A DNA stretch of 64,000 bases from Constantimarinum furrinae (GCF_014295415.1 NZ_CP052909.1:2232001-2296000), one strand, 5' to 3'; counted from the first letter of the stretch, positions 24,850 through 34,963 are shown. A program made the numbers and translations. Notes: generated by a model from the letters alone, not told the origin.

Positions 24850-27327
24850 TTAGGGTTTTCCTTCAAAACCCTCTCCCTCATCATCACCTCCGTTACCGTC
24901 GTCTCTGCGTCCACGGTCACGTTGTTTTTTCTGGTTAAATCGATATGTGAACGACAAGGTAAATTGTCGCTCCCTCCATTGGAATTCGTTTTCACTAATA
25001 AAAGTATCAGTAGTAGTAGTAGAAATACGCTTTCGTGAATTAAGTAGATCGCTTACGTTAAATGCCAGCGTTCCATTATCATCCATAATATCTTTACTGA
25101 AAGCAAGATTCAAGGATAGTATGCCTTCAGATTCTGTTTGCGCATTATTACTGGGGCCCCGGTAAAAAGCGTTGGTTTGCCAGTCTATTTTTGCAGGTAG
25201 GCTAATTTTTGAGCTGAATCTCGCAAACCAGCTGGTATTTTCAGCTCCGTAATCTACCTCATTAAAGAAACCGTCGGTAACGAACTTAAAAAAGTTGAAG
25301 CTCCCGTTGAGCCTAAGCCATTTTAACGGATTGTACAGCATCCCGGCTTCAAAGCCGTAACGCTGATTGGTAGAAAGGTTTATAGGAATGGTTCTGATGA
25401 TTGGAATACCATTAGAAGTCACTTCCCCTGTGTCTTCCTGAATACGCTCAAAGGCATCTGTTTCGTGTTGATAATAGATAGAAGCTGTAAGGGTTAATTT
25501 ATCCCATCTTCTAAGGTAACCAAGGTCGAAAGCACTGGCATAGGCCGGATCCAGATTCGGATTTCCCTGAAAGACATTGGCTTCACTGGAACGGGAAGGG
25601 AAGGGGTTGATAAAGAATCCACGGGGTCTGTTAATCCTTCTGTTATACCCCAATGTCACATTTTCCCGTTCCCCTAATTCGTAGATCAGGTTCACGGTTG
25701 GAAAAAGTCCGGTGTAGTTTTTATCGAAATTAAGATTGGCTTCAATAGGATTATTCGCAGTATTGGCTTCTACTTTTCCTTTTAATTGAGTGTTTTCGAG
25801 CCGGAGTCCGAGTAAAAAAGAAAACTGCCCAAACTTATTTCCGTATTGTGAATAAACTGCATTCACATTCTCATTATAGGTAAACACATTAGAGAGATCA
25901 CTGTTTCGTACGAACACTCCACTGGTTCCGTCTTCTTCCAAAAGCTCGTAGTCGGTAATGGATTCTTCGTAATTTCCTCGTATCCCTGCTTCAAACTGAG
26001 CGTTTTCACCTAATGGCAACACATAATCGGCCTGTAGTAAGAGTTCGGTTTCAGTTTCGATGGACGTAATGTCTTCCGAAGGCAAAATTACTGTAGAAGG
26101 AAATGTATTTCTTTCCTCGATCAATGATTTTTCAATTTCTTTATCATTTTCATATTGCGCATCGATCTTTAGCTCATGACCGTCTTCATTGAATCTGTTG
26201 ATATAATTAAGCGAAAACTGATAACTGTCATCCTCTTCTCCTTCATTCTCGGTTCTGAGACGGGTGAGGGCAAGGTTGTTTTGAGAGTTGAATTCGTTGG
26301 TTGTGTTTACAGTTTCGGTTTCATTGTCTCCAAGACGGTAGAATCCCGAAGCTGTAATGGACGATTTATCATTGATAAAATACTCTATCCCTAAGTTGGT
26401 ATTAAACCCTTTCCGTAACCTATTATAATCCCGGTCTTCGATCACCAGCGGATTGGCCACTGAAGGTGAAAAATACCGGTTCTCAAAAAAGGCGTTACCG
26501 GGCGAATTATTATACCGTACCCCTGTCGTATTAAAAATATTGAACTTATCGGTTCTCAGGTTTATGTTTCCTGTAAATCCACTACTTAATGGCACTCCAT
26601 AGTTTGCAGTGAAAGACCCGTTTAGTCCGAGAGTCTTTTCTTTCTTAAGAATGATATTCAGGATCCCCGCGGTTCCTTCGGCGTCATATCTGGCAGAAGG
26701 TGAGGTAATCACTTCTACACGGTCTATGGCATCGGCAGGCAGTTGGCGCAGTGCATCGGTGGAACCAAAACCGGCAATGGCCGATGGTTTCCCGTTGATG
26801 AGAATTCGTACGTTTTCATTTCCGCGTAAGCTTATTGCTCCTTCAACATCTACGGTAACCGAAGGCACGTTATTAAGTGCATCACTAACTGTAGCACCAC
26901 TTGTTGTAAGATCCTTTCCAATATTGTAGATCTTTTTATCTAAGCGCACCACAACTTCAGTCGTTTCTGCCCGCACCACCACTTCGTCCAGGCTTTCAGA
27001 ATCTAATGCGAGGGAAACAGTAGGTAATGTCGTATCTTTTGTGAACCGCTGATTGGTAAGTCGTTCGGTTTTATAGGAGATAAATTCAAATTGTACCGTA
27101 TATACACCGGGGCTTATCATTACAGTGTATTCGCCATTTAGGTCTGTAATCCCTCCTGTAACTATATTTCCTTCAGTGTCGATAAATGCAACGGTTGCGT
27201 ATTCTAACGGATAGTTGGTGCCATCTTCAACGATTTTTCCTTTAATGGTAATGTCTTTGTCTTCCTGGCGTTGTGCGGTGGCAAAAGTGAGGCAAAACAC
27301 ACAAAGTGCGGCAAGGTAAATTTTCAT
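24850..27327 (-). CDS. Outer-membrane beta-barrel receptor (TonB-dependent-like)
   Basis: An 825-residue protein with a signal peptide (about 1-18), a carboxypeptidase-regulatory-like domain (about 26-110; DITIKGKIVEDGTNYPLEYATV), a plug domain (about 135-225; GATVSDALNNVPSV, LRGNENVRILINGKPS) and a C-terminal outer-membrane barrel of the OMP_b-brl_3 type. It probably takes part in uptake of an unidentified substrate. The barrel seems to end at FTLSFTYRF, but about 28 further residues follow, first basic (QKKQRDRGRRD) then Gly/Asp/Glu-rich (GGDDEGEG), which is unusual for a barrel that normally ends in an aromatic strand. No SusD partner is adjacent, so it is not a Sus-type pair. Confidence 0.88.
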   Translation of the reverse strand: MKIYLAALCVFCLTFATAQRQEDKDITIKGKIVEDGTNYPLEYATVAFIDTEGNIVTGGITDLNGEYTVMISPGVYTVQFEFISYKTERLTNQRFTKDTTLPTVSLALDSESLDEVVVRAETTEVVVRLDKKIYNIGKDLTTSGATVSDALNNVPSVTVDVEGAISLRGNENVRILINGKPSAIAGFGSTDALRQLPADAIDRVEVITSPSARYDAEGTAGILNIILKKEKTLGLNGSFTANYGVPLSSGFTGNINLRTDKFNIFNTTGVRYNNSPGNAFFENRYFSPSVANPLVIEDRDYNRLRKGFNTNLGIEYFINDKSSITASGFYRLGDNETETVNTTNEFNSQNNLALTRLRTENEGEEDDSYQFSLNYINRFNEDGHELKIDAQYENDKEIEKSLIEERNTFPSTVILPSEDITSIETETELLLQADYVLPLGENAQFEAGIRGNYEESITDYELLEEDGTSGVFVRNSDLSNVFTYNENVNAVYSQYGNKFGQFSFLLGLRLENTQLKGKVEANTANNPIEANLNFDKNYTGLFPTVNLIYELGERENVTLGYNRRINRPRGFFINPFPSRSSEANVFQGNPNLDPAYASAFDLGYLRRWDKLTLTASIYYQHETDAFERIQEDTGEVTSNGIPIIRTIPINLSTNQRYGFEAGMLYNPLKWLRLNGSFNFFKFVTDGFFNEVDYGAENTSWFARFSSKISLPAKIDWQTNAFYRGPSNNAQTESEGILSLNLAFSKDIMDDNGTLAFNVSDLLNSRKRISTTTTDTFISENEFQWRERQFTLSFTYRFNQKKQRDRGRRDDGNGGDDEGEGFEGKP

Positions 27328-27413
27328 AGTTGGATTTTGGAGTATTTGACCGCGAAATTACCGGTGGGTTTAAGTACCGATTCACAATATTTTGTTAAAA
27401 TACTCTGCCTGAA

Positions 27414-27755
27414 TTATAAAATTGAAAGTGCAACTTCTGCCGGTCGCGCAATAACAGCTTTATCACCTTGAACCACAATAGGTCGCTGTATTAGTTTTGG
27501 GTGTTTTTGAAGCGCGGTAATGATCTGAGCATCGGTTAATTTTTTTCCTTTATAATTTTCTTTCCATTCCGTTTCATTGGTGCGAACAAGGTCAATGGGA
27601 TTGATGCCAAGTAGCTTTATTAATTTTTCGATCTGGGCTTTGCTGAGAGGGTCTTTTATGTAATTCACGACGGTTACTTCCTTAGACTGGTTCTCGAGCA
27701 ATAGTAAACATTCTCTGGATTTACTGCATCTGGGGTTGTGGTAGATCGTTGTCAT
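27414..27755 (-). CDS. arsC: Arsenate reductase family protein (ArsC-type)
   Basis: A 113-residue thioredoxin-fold protein of the glutaredoxin-dependent ArsC/Spx/YffB group. The N-terminus IYHNPRCSKSRE holds the catalytic Cys10. Three arginines that bind the arsenate oxyanion in plasmid R773 ArsC have clear counterparts, in LVRTN, RPIVV and ARPAEV, which favours a real arsenate reductase over an Spx regulator. It lies four bases from the next upstream gene (27760-28239) and has no ars operon around it. The in-window aquaporin of AqpS/NIP type is more than 20 kb away. Confidence 0.85.
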   Translation of the reverse strand: MTTIYHNPRCSKSRECLLLLENQSKEVTVVNYIKDPLSKAQIEKLIKLLGINPIDLVRTNETEWKENYKGKKLTDAQIITALQKHPKLIQRPIVVQGDKAVIARPAEVALSIL

Positions 27756-27759
27756 AATT

Positions 27760-28239
27760 CTATGGTAGTTTTAATTCTTCAACTTCAAGTGAATAATCAT
27801 GTTGTAGGTCTTCATGCAATACGGGAATTCTTTTTTGTATGAAGTCCAATTGTCTCTCATATAAGTTTTGGAGGGTACGGTTTCTTCGTATTGACGGCTT
27901 AAATGCTTTCAATTTGTGGCAAAAGTATAGCAGCAGTTCTACTTCGGTGGCTTTATGAGGAGAGTATCGATTGTATTTTTTGATAAGCCGTAGAATTTTC
28001 CGAACACTTTTTTTTATATAAAAAAAGCTATTCGTATTTATTGTATTAAAGAGTTCATCCACTTCATCTTTTACACCCTGTATAAAAGCCTCTTCGCTCT
28101 CGGCTTCAAAGAGGAGGTAAGTAAGAAGCTCTTTATTTTCTTTTTTAAACCGTGCAAGTCGCAGGCAAAGCTGTGTGATCTCGTCGGGCGAGCGAAATGT
28201 GAGTTCTTTTTTAATCTGTGCAACAGTGGCTGGTTTCAT
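27760..28239 (-). CDS. Conserved helical protein of unknown function
   Basis: A 159-residue, highly charged, predicted all-helical cytoplasmic protein. It starts MKPATVAQIKKELTFRSPDE and contains NRYSPHKATEVELLLYFC and NRTLQNLYERQLDFIQKR. I recognise no catalytic or binding motif. It probably shares a transcript with arsC, which starts four bases after its stop. Similar proteins occur across flavobacteria as hypotheticals. Confidence 0.7.
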   Translation of the reverse strand: MKPATVAQIKKELTFRSPDEITQLCLRLARFKKENKELLTYLLFEAESEEAFIQGVKDEVDELFNTINTNSFFYIKKSVRKILRLIKKYNRYSPHKATEVELLLYFCHKLKAFKPSIRRNRTLQNLYERQLDFIQKRIPVLHEDLQHDYSLEVEELKLP

Positions 28240-28522
28240 GAAGGAGCTTGATTTTATAAAGGTATTTATTTTTATTCAGAACTGGCGGTAATCAATCTTA
28301 GTAAAATTCTGTTATACTTCGCTGGTATCTAAAATTATGGAGATTGTTAAATATTTATAAAAAAGAAGAATGGATTATTTTTTTTAGTATATTTAGTATA
28401 TCATATTGGGGTGCTTAATTTATTAGCTGAGAATATACCCACTAAACTTGTTGGATAATGCCAATGTAAGGAATATGATAGCGAAGGGAACTTAGACTTT
28501 AAAAAGCTGGTTCCCTTTGTTT
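28240..28522. other. 283-base AT-rich gap with a hairpin
   Basis: No convincing coding frame is seen here. A hairpin, AAGGGAAC (28484-28491) and GTTCCCTT (28510-28517), is followed on the plus strand by TGTTTTTAC, a T-rich tail, although both neighbouring genes run leftward. It may end an unseen plus-strand transcript, or weakly terminate the GNAT gene. The rest holds only runs such as TTTAGTATATTTAGTATATC. Confidence 0.3.
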
Positions 28523-28966
28523 TTACAATAATTTTTCAAAACACAAACTGTTTTCCACCCCTTTGTATTGCCCGTAATTCTCGATACGGGTGTATCCATT
28601 CTTTTTATATAACTGAATTGCTTCCGGTTGCTTCCAGCCGGTTTCCAGAACACATCGGGTAAGTCCCATTTCTTTCGCCCATATCTCCAATGCTTTTAAT
28701 ATTTCTGAACCCAGACCCTTGCCTCTAAATTCGGGTTTGGTATACATGCGCTTTACTTCAACTGAATTCTCATCAAAAGATTTTAAGGCCCCGCAGGCTA
28801 CAGCCTGTTTATTCATATACCACACAACCACGTGAGACAGTGAGTCCAAACTATTAAATTGGTTGTAAAACTCATGATCGTCACCATCACGAATGGCGAG
28901 ATCGGCATCGAGCGCCTTAACCAATTCTTTGAAATGGGGATCTTTAGGATTCGTTCGTGAAATCAT
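28523..28966 (-). CDS. GNAT family N-acetyltransferase
   Basis: A 147-residue acetyl-CoA-dependent acyltransferase. The acetyl-CoA pyrophosphate-binding loop is MYTKPEFRGKGLGSEIL (near 75-91, the R/Q-x-x-G-x-G/A motif), followed by CVLETGWKQPEAIQLYKKNGY, the usual fourth motif. The substrate is unknown; the LETG/Y-K-K-N-G-Y pattern is found in many broad-specificity members. It stands 66 bases downstream of prfB on the same strand. Confidence 0.88.
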   Translation of the reverse strand: MISRTNPKDPHFKELVKALDADLAIRDGDDHEFYNQFNSLDSLSHVVVWYMNKQAVACGALKSFDENSVEVKRMYTKPEFRGKGLGSEILKALEIWAKEMGLTRCVLETGWKQPEAIQLYKKNGYTRIENYGQYKGVENSLCFEKLL

Positions 28967-29032
28967 GTTCTTCTGTTTACTGACCTTATAAAGCTTGAAT
29001 TCTTTTATTATACGTGGCTGTCTAAGATTAAA

Positions 29033-30140
29033 TTACAATTCATCACTGGGCTCCTTTTGTCCAGTCATCATTAAATACGCCTTTAAGAATTCGTCGATAT
29101 AACCATCCAATATCGCATCTGTATTTCCACTTTCATATCCTGTGCGAACGTCTTTTACAAGTTTGTATGGGTGAAGTACATAGTTCCTTATCTGAGACCC
29201 CCATTCTATAGCCATTTTGCTGTTTTCGATCTCGTCACGTTGTGCCTGTTGTTTTCTAAGCTCAATTTCATACAATTGGGATTTAAGCATTTGCATGGCC
29301 TTTTCCCGATTTTCAAGTTGAGAACGGGTCTCGCTGTTGTGGATTACAATTCCGCTGGGATGGTGAGTAAGGATGGCCTTGGTTTCTACTTTATTCACAT
29401 TCTGACCCCCGGCGCCACTACTGCGGGCAAAGTCCCAGGAAATATCGGATGGATTTATATCGATCTCAATGCTGTCATCGGCCAACGGATACACATAGAC
29501 ACTTGCAAAACTGGTATGTCGCTTTGCATTGCTGTCGAAGGGAGAAATACGCACCAACCTGTGTACGCCATTCTCACTCTTTAACCAACCAAAGGCATAG
29601 TCGCCCTCAATCTCCAGAGTTACGGTTTTTACACCGGCCACATCGCCTTCCTGATAGTTGAGTTCTTTAACCTTAAATCCGTTTTTTTCGGCCCACATGA
29701 GGTACATACGCATCAGCATACTCGCCCAATCACAACTTTCTGTACCCCCGGCACCCGCTGTAATTTGAAGAACGGCGCTCATTATATCGCCTTCTTCACT
29801 TAACATGTTGCGAAATTCCAGGGCTTCGATGGCTTCTAACGCCTTTTCGAATCTGTCTTCAACATTTTCAGCTTCTCCTTCACCTTCTTTATAGAATTCG
29901 AATATTACCTCTGCATCATCGGTTAGGGATATTGCTGTTTCATAATCCTCAACCCATTTTTTCTTATTCCGAAGTTCCTTCATAAAGGCTTCGGCTTGTT
30001 GGGGATTGTTCCAAAAATTGGGATCGAAGGTTTTCTCTTCGTCGTTGCTTATTTCGATCTTTTTGCCGGCAACGTCAAAGATACCTCCTTAACGCATCCA
30101 GGCGATCTCTAAGATCCTTCAGTTGATCTGGTGTTATCAT
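29033..30140 (-). CDS. prfB: Peptide chain release factor 2, with programmed +1 frameshift
   Basis: RF2 ends translation at UAA and UGA. The full product is 368 residues. It starts at ATG 30140, reads 21 codons (MITPDQLKDLRDRLDALRRYL), meets an in-frame TGA at 30075-30077, and continues in the +1 frame from GAC (30076-30074) to the stop at 29033. The continuation DVAGKKIEIS and the -NFWNNPQQAEAF- region are standard RF2. The tripeptide anticodon SPF is at about 199-201, and the catalytic GGQ at about 244-246 in SSGAGGQNVNKVE. An annotation starting at 29983 would lose the first 52 residues. The neighbour on the other strand is a metalloprotease. Confidence 0.96.
30074..30089 (-). other. prfB programmed frameshift site
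   Basis: On the minus strand: AGG AGG TAT CTT TGA C. The slippery CTT, the in-frame TGA followed by C, and an internal Shine-Dalgarno-like AGGAGG three bases upstream reproduce the E. coli arrangement with identical spacing. Low RF2 makes the ribosome pause at UGA and shift +1, so RF2 controls its own synthesis. Confidence 0.96.
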
Positions 30141-30278
30141 AGTGTAAGTCCGTAGTAACGGCTGTAGTTTTATTAATACTGAATATTTGCGTAAAATTAG
30201 GCTTTATATTTTCAGAAGGAAATAATTTTAAACTAATTTTAGTAGTTTTAGCACATCCCCGTCCAATATTGTTAGTCT

Positions 30279-32687
30279 ATGAAAAATCTTACTGTTCTTA
30301 TCTTCTTTTTCTTCGGAATGAATATCGTTTCGGGTCAGTTTTTGGAGAAGAAGAAAGACCTCCAATCTTTTAGCGGTTATTTTAATTTTCACTATTCCGA
30401 TTCCTTAGGCGAAATATATTTGGAAGTACCTAAAACCCGATTGGATGCTGAGTTTCTATATGTGCACTCACTGCGTACAGGATTAGGGAGTAATGATATT
30501 GGTCTGGATCGCGGACAATTGGGAGATCAGGCTGTTGTGAAATTTATAAAAAGCGGCAACCAATTGCTCTTGTTAGAACCCAATTTAAAATATCGTGCGA
30601 TCACCAATAACCAACCCGAACGCAAATCGATAGAGGAAGCATTCGCCCGATCGGTGTTATTTGGCTTTCCCATAAAAGAAACAAAGGATGATCTATATAT
30701 CATCGATCTGTCTCCATTTCTGCTTTTGGATGCTCATGGGGTGGCACAACGACTCAAGTCTAACAAAGAAGGAACCTATAAACCCGAAAAATCCAGAAGC
30801 ACGCTGTGGATGGAGCGAACCAAGGCGTTTCCCAAGAATGTGGAGTTTGAGGCATTGCTCACTTTTATTGGAGAACCAACCGGCAGAAACCTGAGAAGTG
30901 TAGCACCCGATGTGAATACTATCTCGGTGATCCAACATCATAGTTTTGTAGAATTACCCGATGATAAGTACAAACCCAGAGATTTCGATCCGCGCAGCGG
31001 TTCCTTTTCTATCAATTATCAGGATTACAGCACACCCATCTGGGAGCCGCTTACCAAAAGATTAATTACGAGACACCGATTAGAGAAAAAAGATCCATTA
31101 GCAGCGGTTAGTGAAGCCGTGGATCCTATTATTTATTATTTAGATCCGGGAACGCCTGAGCCGGTGCGTTCGGCACTGCTGGAAGGAGCGGCTTGGTGGA
31201 ATGAAGCGTTTGAGGCTATTGGGTATAGAAATGCCTTTCAGGTAAAAATATTGCCCGAGGATGCGGATCCCATGGATGTGCGTTATAATGTAATACAATG
31301 GGTACATCGTTCCACCAGAGGTTGGAGTTATGGGGGAAGTATCATCGATCCAAGGACAGGAGAGATATTAAAAGGACACGTAAGTCTGGGTAGCCTGAGA
31401 ATTCGACAGGATTTTATGATCGCTCAGGCGTTAATGGACAAACCTTTCGCACAGCGGGATGATAATCACCAGCAAATGCTCAATATGGCATTAGCGAGAA
31501 TTAGACAATTATCGGCGCACGAAGTAGGGCACACCCTGGGATTTGCCCATAATTTTGCGGCCAGTGCCAACAATAGAGCCAGTGTTATGGATTATCCGCA
31601 TCCTCAGCTCACTTTAATAGGGAATACAGTGAATTTTGCCAACGCTTATGCGACGGGCATTGGGGATTGGGATAAAGTTACGGTGGCTTATTCGTATGCT
31701 GATGTGCCATCGGGGGTAAATGAAAAGACTTACCTCAATTCAATTTTGGAGAGTGCCTTTGCGAATGGCCTGCGGTATATTACCGACAGTGATGCCCGGG
31801 CACAGGATGGTGCACATGCTAGCGCTCATTTGTGGGACAACGGGACGAATGCTTCGGAAGAGTTAAATAACGTTTTAATGCTTCGGAAGGTCGCAATGCA
31901 AAATTTTTCTGAAGACAATATCCGAACCGGCGAACCCTTTTCAGTATTAGAAGATGTATTCGTACCGCTGTATTTTTATCACAGATACCAAACGGAAGCC
32001 GCCGTAAAATTAATAGGTGGAATGGATTACGATTATTCGGTTAAGGGATACAACAGTACTATGCCGGAATTCCTTCCGAAGGAAATCCAGACCGATGCAT
32101 TAAAAGCAATACTGCGTACGTTAGAAGCCGAAACCCTTGCCATACCTCAAGATAAACTAAAATTATTTCCTCCAAGAGCCTATGGATATAACAGAGGCCG
32201 GGAATCTTTCCGAAGCGACACCGGTGTAGCTTTCGATGCCTTAGGTGCTGCAGCCACGGCCAGTGATATGACCTTAAAACTATTATTACATCCTGAAAGA
32301 GCCAATCGGCTTATTCAGCAAAAGGCTTTGATACCTTCAAGTTTAGGACTTGCCGAGATTTTGACTAATTTGGTGAATCGATTTGAGGACAATGAGGGGC
32401 CTTCAGCATACTTAAGCGAAATTAAAAAGACTGTAAACTGGACGGTGCTACAACACTTAATGACTTTGGCGAATCATTCAAAAGCGACACCACAGGTTAG
32501 AGCCATAACAGATGCAGCGCTAAATGAGATTTCAGTGATGCTTAAAAAGGAGAAGGATCCCTTTTCAGAATTGATCAAAAAAGAAATTCGGGAATTTATT
32601 GAACATCCCGAGAAATACAAATCGGATACGGTGCCTGCGATTCCCGATGGCAGTCCGATAGGAAGCTATCAATGTTTAATGGAATAA
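30279..32687 (+). CDS. Secreted zinc-dependent metalloprotease (metzincin-like, DUF5117 type)
   Basis: An 802-residue exported protein with a signal peptide (about 1-19). Zinc motif HEVGHTLGFAH gives His414, catalytic Glu415, His418 and His424, the HExxHxxGxxH metzincin pattern, and SVMDYPHPQ supplies the Met-turn. The N-terminal 250 residues resemble the DUF5117/DUF5118 modules found with this protease in Bacteroidota, and the last 200 residues are helical. It probably acts in the periplasm or outside the cell. No sorting domain is visible. The following gene (32730) is also secreted and may be cotranscribed. Confidence 0.88.
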   Translation: MKNLTVLIFFFFGMNIVSGQFLEKKKDLQSFSGYFNFHYSDSLGEIYLEVPKTRLDAEFLYVHSLRTGLGSNDIGLDRGQLGDQAVVKFIKSGNQLLLLEPNLKYRAITNNQPERKSIEEAFARSVLFGFPIKETKDDLYIIDLSPFLLLDAHGVAQRLKSNKEGTYKPEKSRSTLWMERTKAFPKNVEFEALLTFIGEPTGRNLRSVAPDVNTISVIQHHSFVELPDDKYKPRDFDPRSGSFSINYQDYSTPIWEPLTKRLITRHRLEKKDPLAAVSEAVDPIIYYLDPGTPEPVRSALLEGAAWWNEAFEAIGYRNAFQVKILPEDADPMDVRYNVIQWVHRSTRGWSYGGSIIDPRTGEILKGHVSLGSLRIRQDFMIAQALMDKPFAQRDDNHQQMLNMALARIRQLSAHEVGHTLGFAHNFAASANNRASVMDYPHPQLTLIGNTVNFANAYATGIGDWDKVTVAYSYADVPSGVNEKTYLNSILESAFANGLRYITDSDARAQDGAHASAHLWDNGTNASEELNNVLMLRKVAMQNFSEDNIRTGEPFSVLEDVFVPLYFYHRYQTEAAVKLIGGMDYDYSVKGYNSTMPEFLPKEIQTDALKAILRTLEAETLAIPQDKLKLFPPRAYGYNRGRESFRSDTGVAFDALGAAATASDMTLKLLLHPERANRLIQQKALIPSSLGLAEILTNLVNRFEDNEGPSAYLSEIKKTVNWTVLQHLMTLANHSKATPQVRAITDAALNEISVMLKKEKDPFSELIKKEIREFIEHPEKYKSDTVPAIPDGSPIGSYQCLME

Positions 32688-32729
32688 AGAATCGGTAATA
32701 AATAAAGAAATAAATAATAAAAAAACCTC

Positions 32730-33353
32730 ATGATGAAACGAATTATTCTTTTAGTTTTTACGCTTTTTATCAGTGTCCAGAGCATTTCTCAAAACGATGA
32801 AGCTTATGTAGATACACTGGTAGATGACTTTACTTCCAAATTAGAATCCCGAGGGATCAACACCTGGTTCTACAACAAACGATATTGTTTGGGAAGCATA
32901 GAAATGTTTAAAATGGATGATGGCAGTATGTGTACTTCAAAAGGAACGTATTACGCGGTTTACCTTATTTGGAATGAAGATGACGGTACGATGATAAAAA
33001 AGTTTGATAATTGCGGAATGTATTATTCGCTTACGCTGGAAGATTCCGGTTTAATGGATGCGGTAATAGCGAATAAGGATGCGTTACAAAATGAAGCGGT
33101 ATTAAAATACGATTCGGCAAACTGGACCGGTAAACCAGAGCAGCGCACCAAAGTACAGCCTTGTCATACCGCTTTTAGGTTTAATATGGACAGCGTTTTG
33201 TTTAGTAAGGAATACAACCTGTACCATATGACCACAGATGCCAAGGATCCTAACAAGAATTATGAGCATAACACTTCCTTAAAGATCAGAAGCTTAGAAT
33301 TGAAGATGGATGAGGTAATAGCTCAAATGGAAGCTAAATTCAGAAGACAATAA
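32730..33353 (+). CDS. Secreted protein of unknown function
   Basis: A 207-residue protein with a signal peptide (about 1-20, ending VQSISQ). The mature part has three to four cysteines (KRYCLGS, GSMCTSK, DNCGMYY, QPCHTAF) that may form disulfides, and no motif I recognise. It lies 42 bases after the metalloprotease gene and four bases before the threonine aldolase gene, so the three probably form a transcription unit. Confidence 0.7.
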   Translation: MMKRIILLVFTLFISVQSISQNDEAYVDTLVDDFTSKLESRGINTWFYNKRYCLGSIEMFKMDDGSMCTSKGTYYAVYLIWNEDDGTMIKKFDNCGMYYSLTLEDSGLMDAVIANKDALQNEAVLKYDSANWTGKPEQRTKVQPCHTAFRFNMDSVLFSKEYNLYHMTTDAKDPNKNYEHNTSLKIRSLELKMDEVIAQMEAKFRRQ

Positions 33354-33357
33354 TTGT

Positions 33358-34380
33358 ATGATCATAGATCTGCGAAGTGACACGGTTACAAAACCTACAG
33401 CCGGGATGTTGCAAGCCATGCTGCAGGCCAAAACCGGAGACGATGTGTATAAGGAGGATCCCACGGTAAATGAACTCGAAGCTCGGTTTGCTAATCTTTT
33501 TGGGATGGACGCCGCATTGTTTTTCCCCAGCGGGAGTATGGCCAATCAGGCGGCCATTAAGCTCCATACTCAGCCCGGTGAGCAGCTTATATGTGATAAA
33601 TGGGCACACGTATTTAATTATGAAGGAGGAGGGGCATCCTTTAACAGTGGGGTTTCCTGCAAGCTGGTAGACGGGAACCGAGGTATGATCACCGCAGAGC
33701 AGGTTAAGGAAAACATCAATGAGCCGGATTTTTATCACAGTCCGCTTACCTCACTTGTCTGCATCGAAAATACGACCAACAAAGGAGGTGGAGCCTGTTA
33801 CGATCATTCCGAATTAAAAAAGATTCGCAGTGTTTGCGACAGCCATAAATTAGGATTGCATTTGGATGGCGCCAGACTTATGAACGCTATTGTTGCGAAA
33901 AGTGAAGATCCAAAACAGTACGGAGTGCTTTTCGATACTATTTCAGTTTGTCTTAGTAAAGGATTGGGAACCCCTTTGGGAACAGTGCTTATAGGAAGAA
34001 AAGAACTGATGCAAAAGGCAATTCGGATTCGAAAGATCCTAGGAGGAGGAATGCGGCAGATAGGTTATATGGCGGCTTGCGGCTTATACGCTTTAGACAA
34101 TCATATAGATCGATTGGCAGAAGATCACAAAAGAGCTTCAGAGATCGCCGAAATGCTTCAAAAAGTGTCGTATGTTGAGAAAGTAGAACCTACCGAGACC
34201 AATATCGTGATCTTTTATTTGGCAGATGGACTTTCAGAAAACACGTTTATTAATGATTTAAGGGATCAAAATGTAATCATAAGCAATATGGGGAATGGGA
34301 AGTTAAGAATTGTAACCCATCTCGATTACACCGATGTTATGCACAAAACATTTCTGAAAATCCTTCAGAATTACCAATAA
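33358..34380 (+). CDS. ltaE: Low-specificity threonine aldolase
   Basis: A 340-residue PLP enzyme of fold type I. It cleaves L-threonine or L-allo-threonine to glycine and acetaldehyde. Signatures are [10 protein letters not shown] at the N-terminus, [10 protein letters not shown] for the PLP-binding Asp, and [13 protein letters not shown] with Lys201 as the Schiff-base lysine. Length and motifs agree with the family. It could supply glycine or dispose of threonine; the link to the preceding protease and secreted protein is positional only. A bidirectional terminator follows. Confidence 0.92.
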   Translation: MIIDLRSDTVTKPTAGMLQAMLQAKTGDDVYKEDPTVNELEARFANLFGMDAALFFPSGSMANQAAIKLHTQPGEQLICDKWAHVFNYEGGGASFNSGVSCKLVDGNRGMITAEQVKENINEPDFYHSPLTSLVCIENTTNKGGGACYDHSELKKIRSVCDSHKLGLHLDGARLMNAIVAKSEDPKQYGVLFDTISVCLSKGLGTPLGTVLIGRKELMQKAIRIRKILGGGMRQIGYMAACGLYALDNHIDRLAEDHKRASEIAEMLQKVSYVEKVEPTETNIVIFYLADGLSENTFINDLRDQNVIISNMGNGKLRIVTHLDYTDVMHKTFLKILQNYQ

Positions 34381-34381
34381 A

Positions 34382-34413
34382 AAAAGCCCGGTGAATTGCA
34401 TCAGCGGGCTTTT
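34382..34413. terminator. Bidirectional terminator, ltaE / yegP
   Basis: Stem AAAAGCCCG (34382-34390) and CGGGCTTTT (34405-34413) with a 14-base loop. Confidence 0.85.
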
Positions 34414-34428
34414 AAGAAGATATCTTTT

Positions 34429-34749
34429 TTACTCTACATCTTTTACTTTAGCACCGGGAGCGTTCTTTTTAACCGATTCTATCCCGTTGTTCATGCCCGA
34501 TTCTGAAGCGTACATCTGACTGCTTCCAATTATCTGACCGTTAGTTGATTTAATATTAAAATGGAACTTACCATTTTTAGCGGTTTTTCTTTCGAAGCAG
34601 TTATCATCTCCACAATTTTTCTTTACAGACTCGACACCGTTAGTAGCTCCGGATTTTGAAGCGTACATCTGGCTTGATAAAATAACTTGACCGTTAGCAG
34701 CCTTTAGTACAAAGTGATATTTATCACCGGATTTTTTAATTTCAAACAT
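34429..34749 (-). CDS. yegP: YegP family protein, two DUF1508 repeats
   Basis: A 106-residue cytoplasmic protein made of two similar halves: KYHFVLKAANGQVILSSQMY with SKSGATNGVESVKKN, and KFHFNIKSTNGQIIGSSQMY with SESGMNNGIESVKKN. This tandem DUF1508 layout is that of E. coli YegP, a small protein of uncertain role. The N-terminus MFEIKKSGD is complete. It is a single-gene unit next to ybaB on the same strand, with 214 bases between them. Confidence 0.9.
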   Translation of the reverse strand: MFEIKKSGDKYHFVLKAANGQVILSSQMYASKSGATNGVESVKKNCGDDNCFERKTAKNGKFHFNIKSTNGQIIGSSQMYASESGMNNGIESVKKNAPGAKVKDVE

Positions 34750-34963
34750 ATGATAAGGAATTAATAATTAGACGTAAACGTTATGAGAATCTAAATATCT
34801 AAAAAAAATATAACAACCGAAAGTTATAGCTGTTGTCTTTTTGTTAATATGCTTAAAATGAAAGCTTTTTGAATTACTCAATTCGTTTACACGCATAATA
34901 ATCAGACACGTAATGTGCTTGTATTCAATACTTTTCTGAAGGATTCCAGGGTTATCTTGAGTA
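34750..34963. other. 214-base gap between yegP and ybaB
   Basis: AT-rich. On the minus strand there is a weak hairpin, ACAAC and GTTGT around a 14-base loop, followed by TATATTTTTTTT near 34800-34836, a possible ybaB terminator. No coding frame of substance is evident. Confidence 0.3.

Noticed and set aside
29983-30140. Apparent frameshift or pseudogene in prfB
   Set aside because: The CTT-TGA-C site with AGGAGG and an intact continuation of RF2 is the known programmed +1 frameshift, not a sequencing error or decay.
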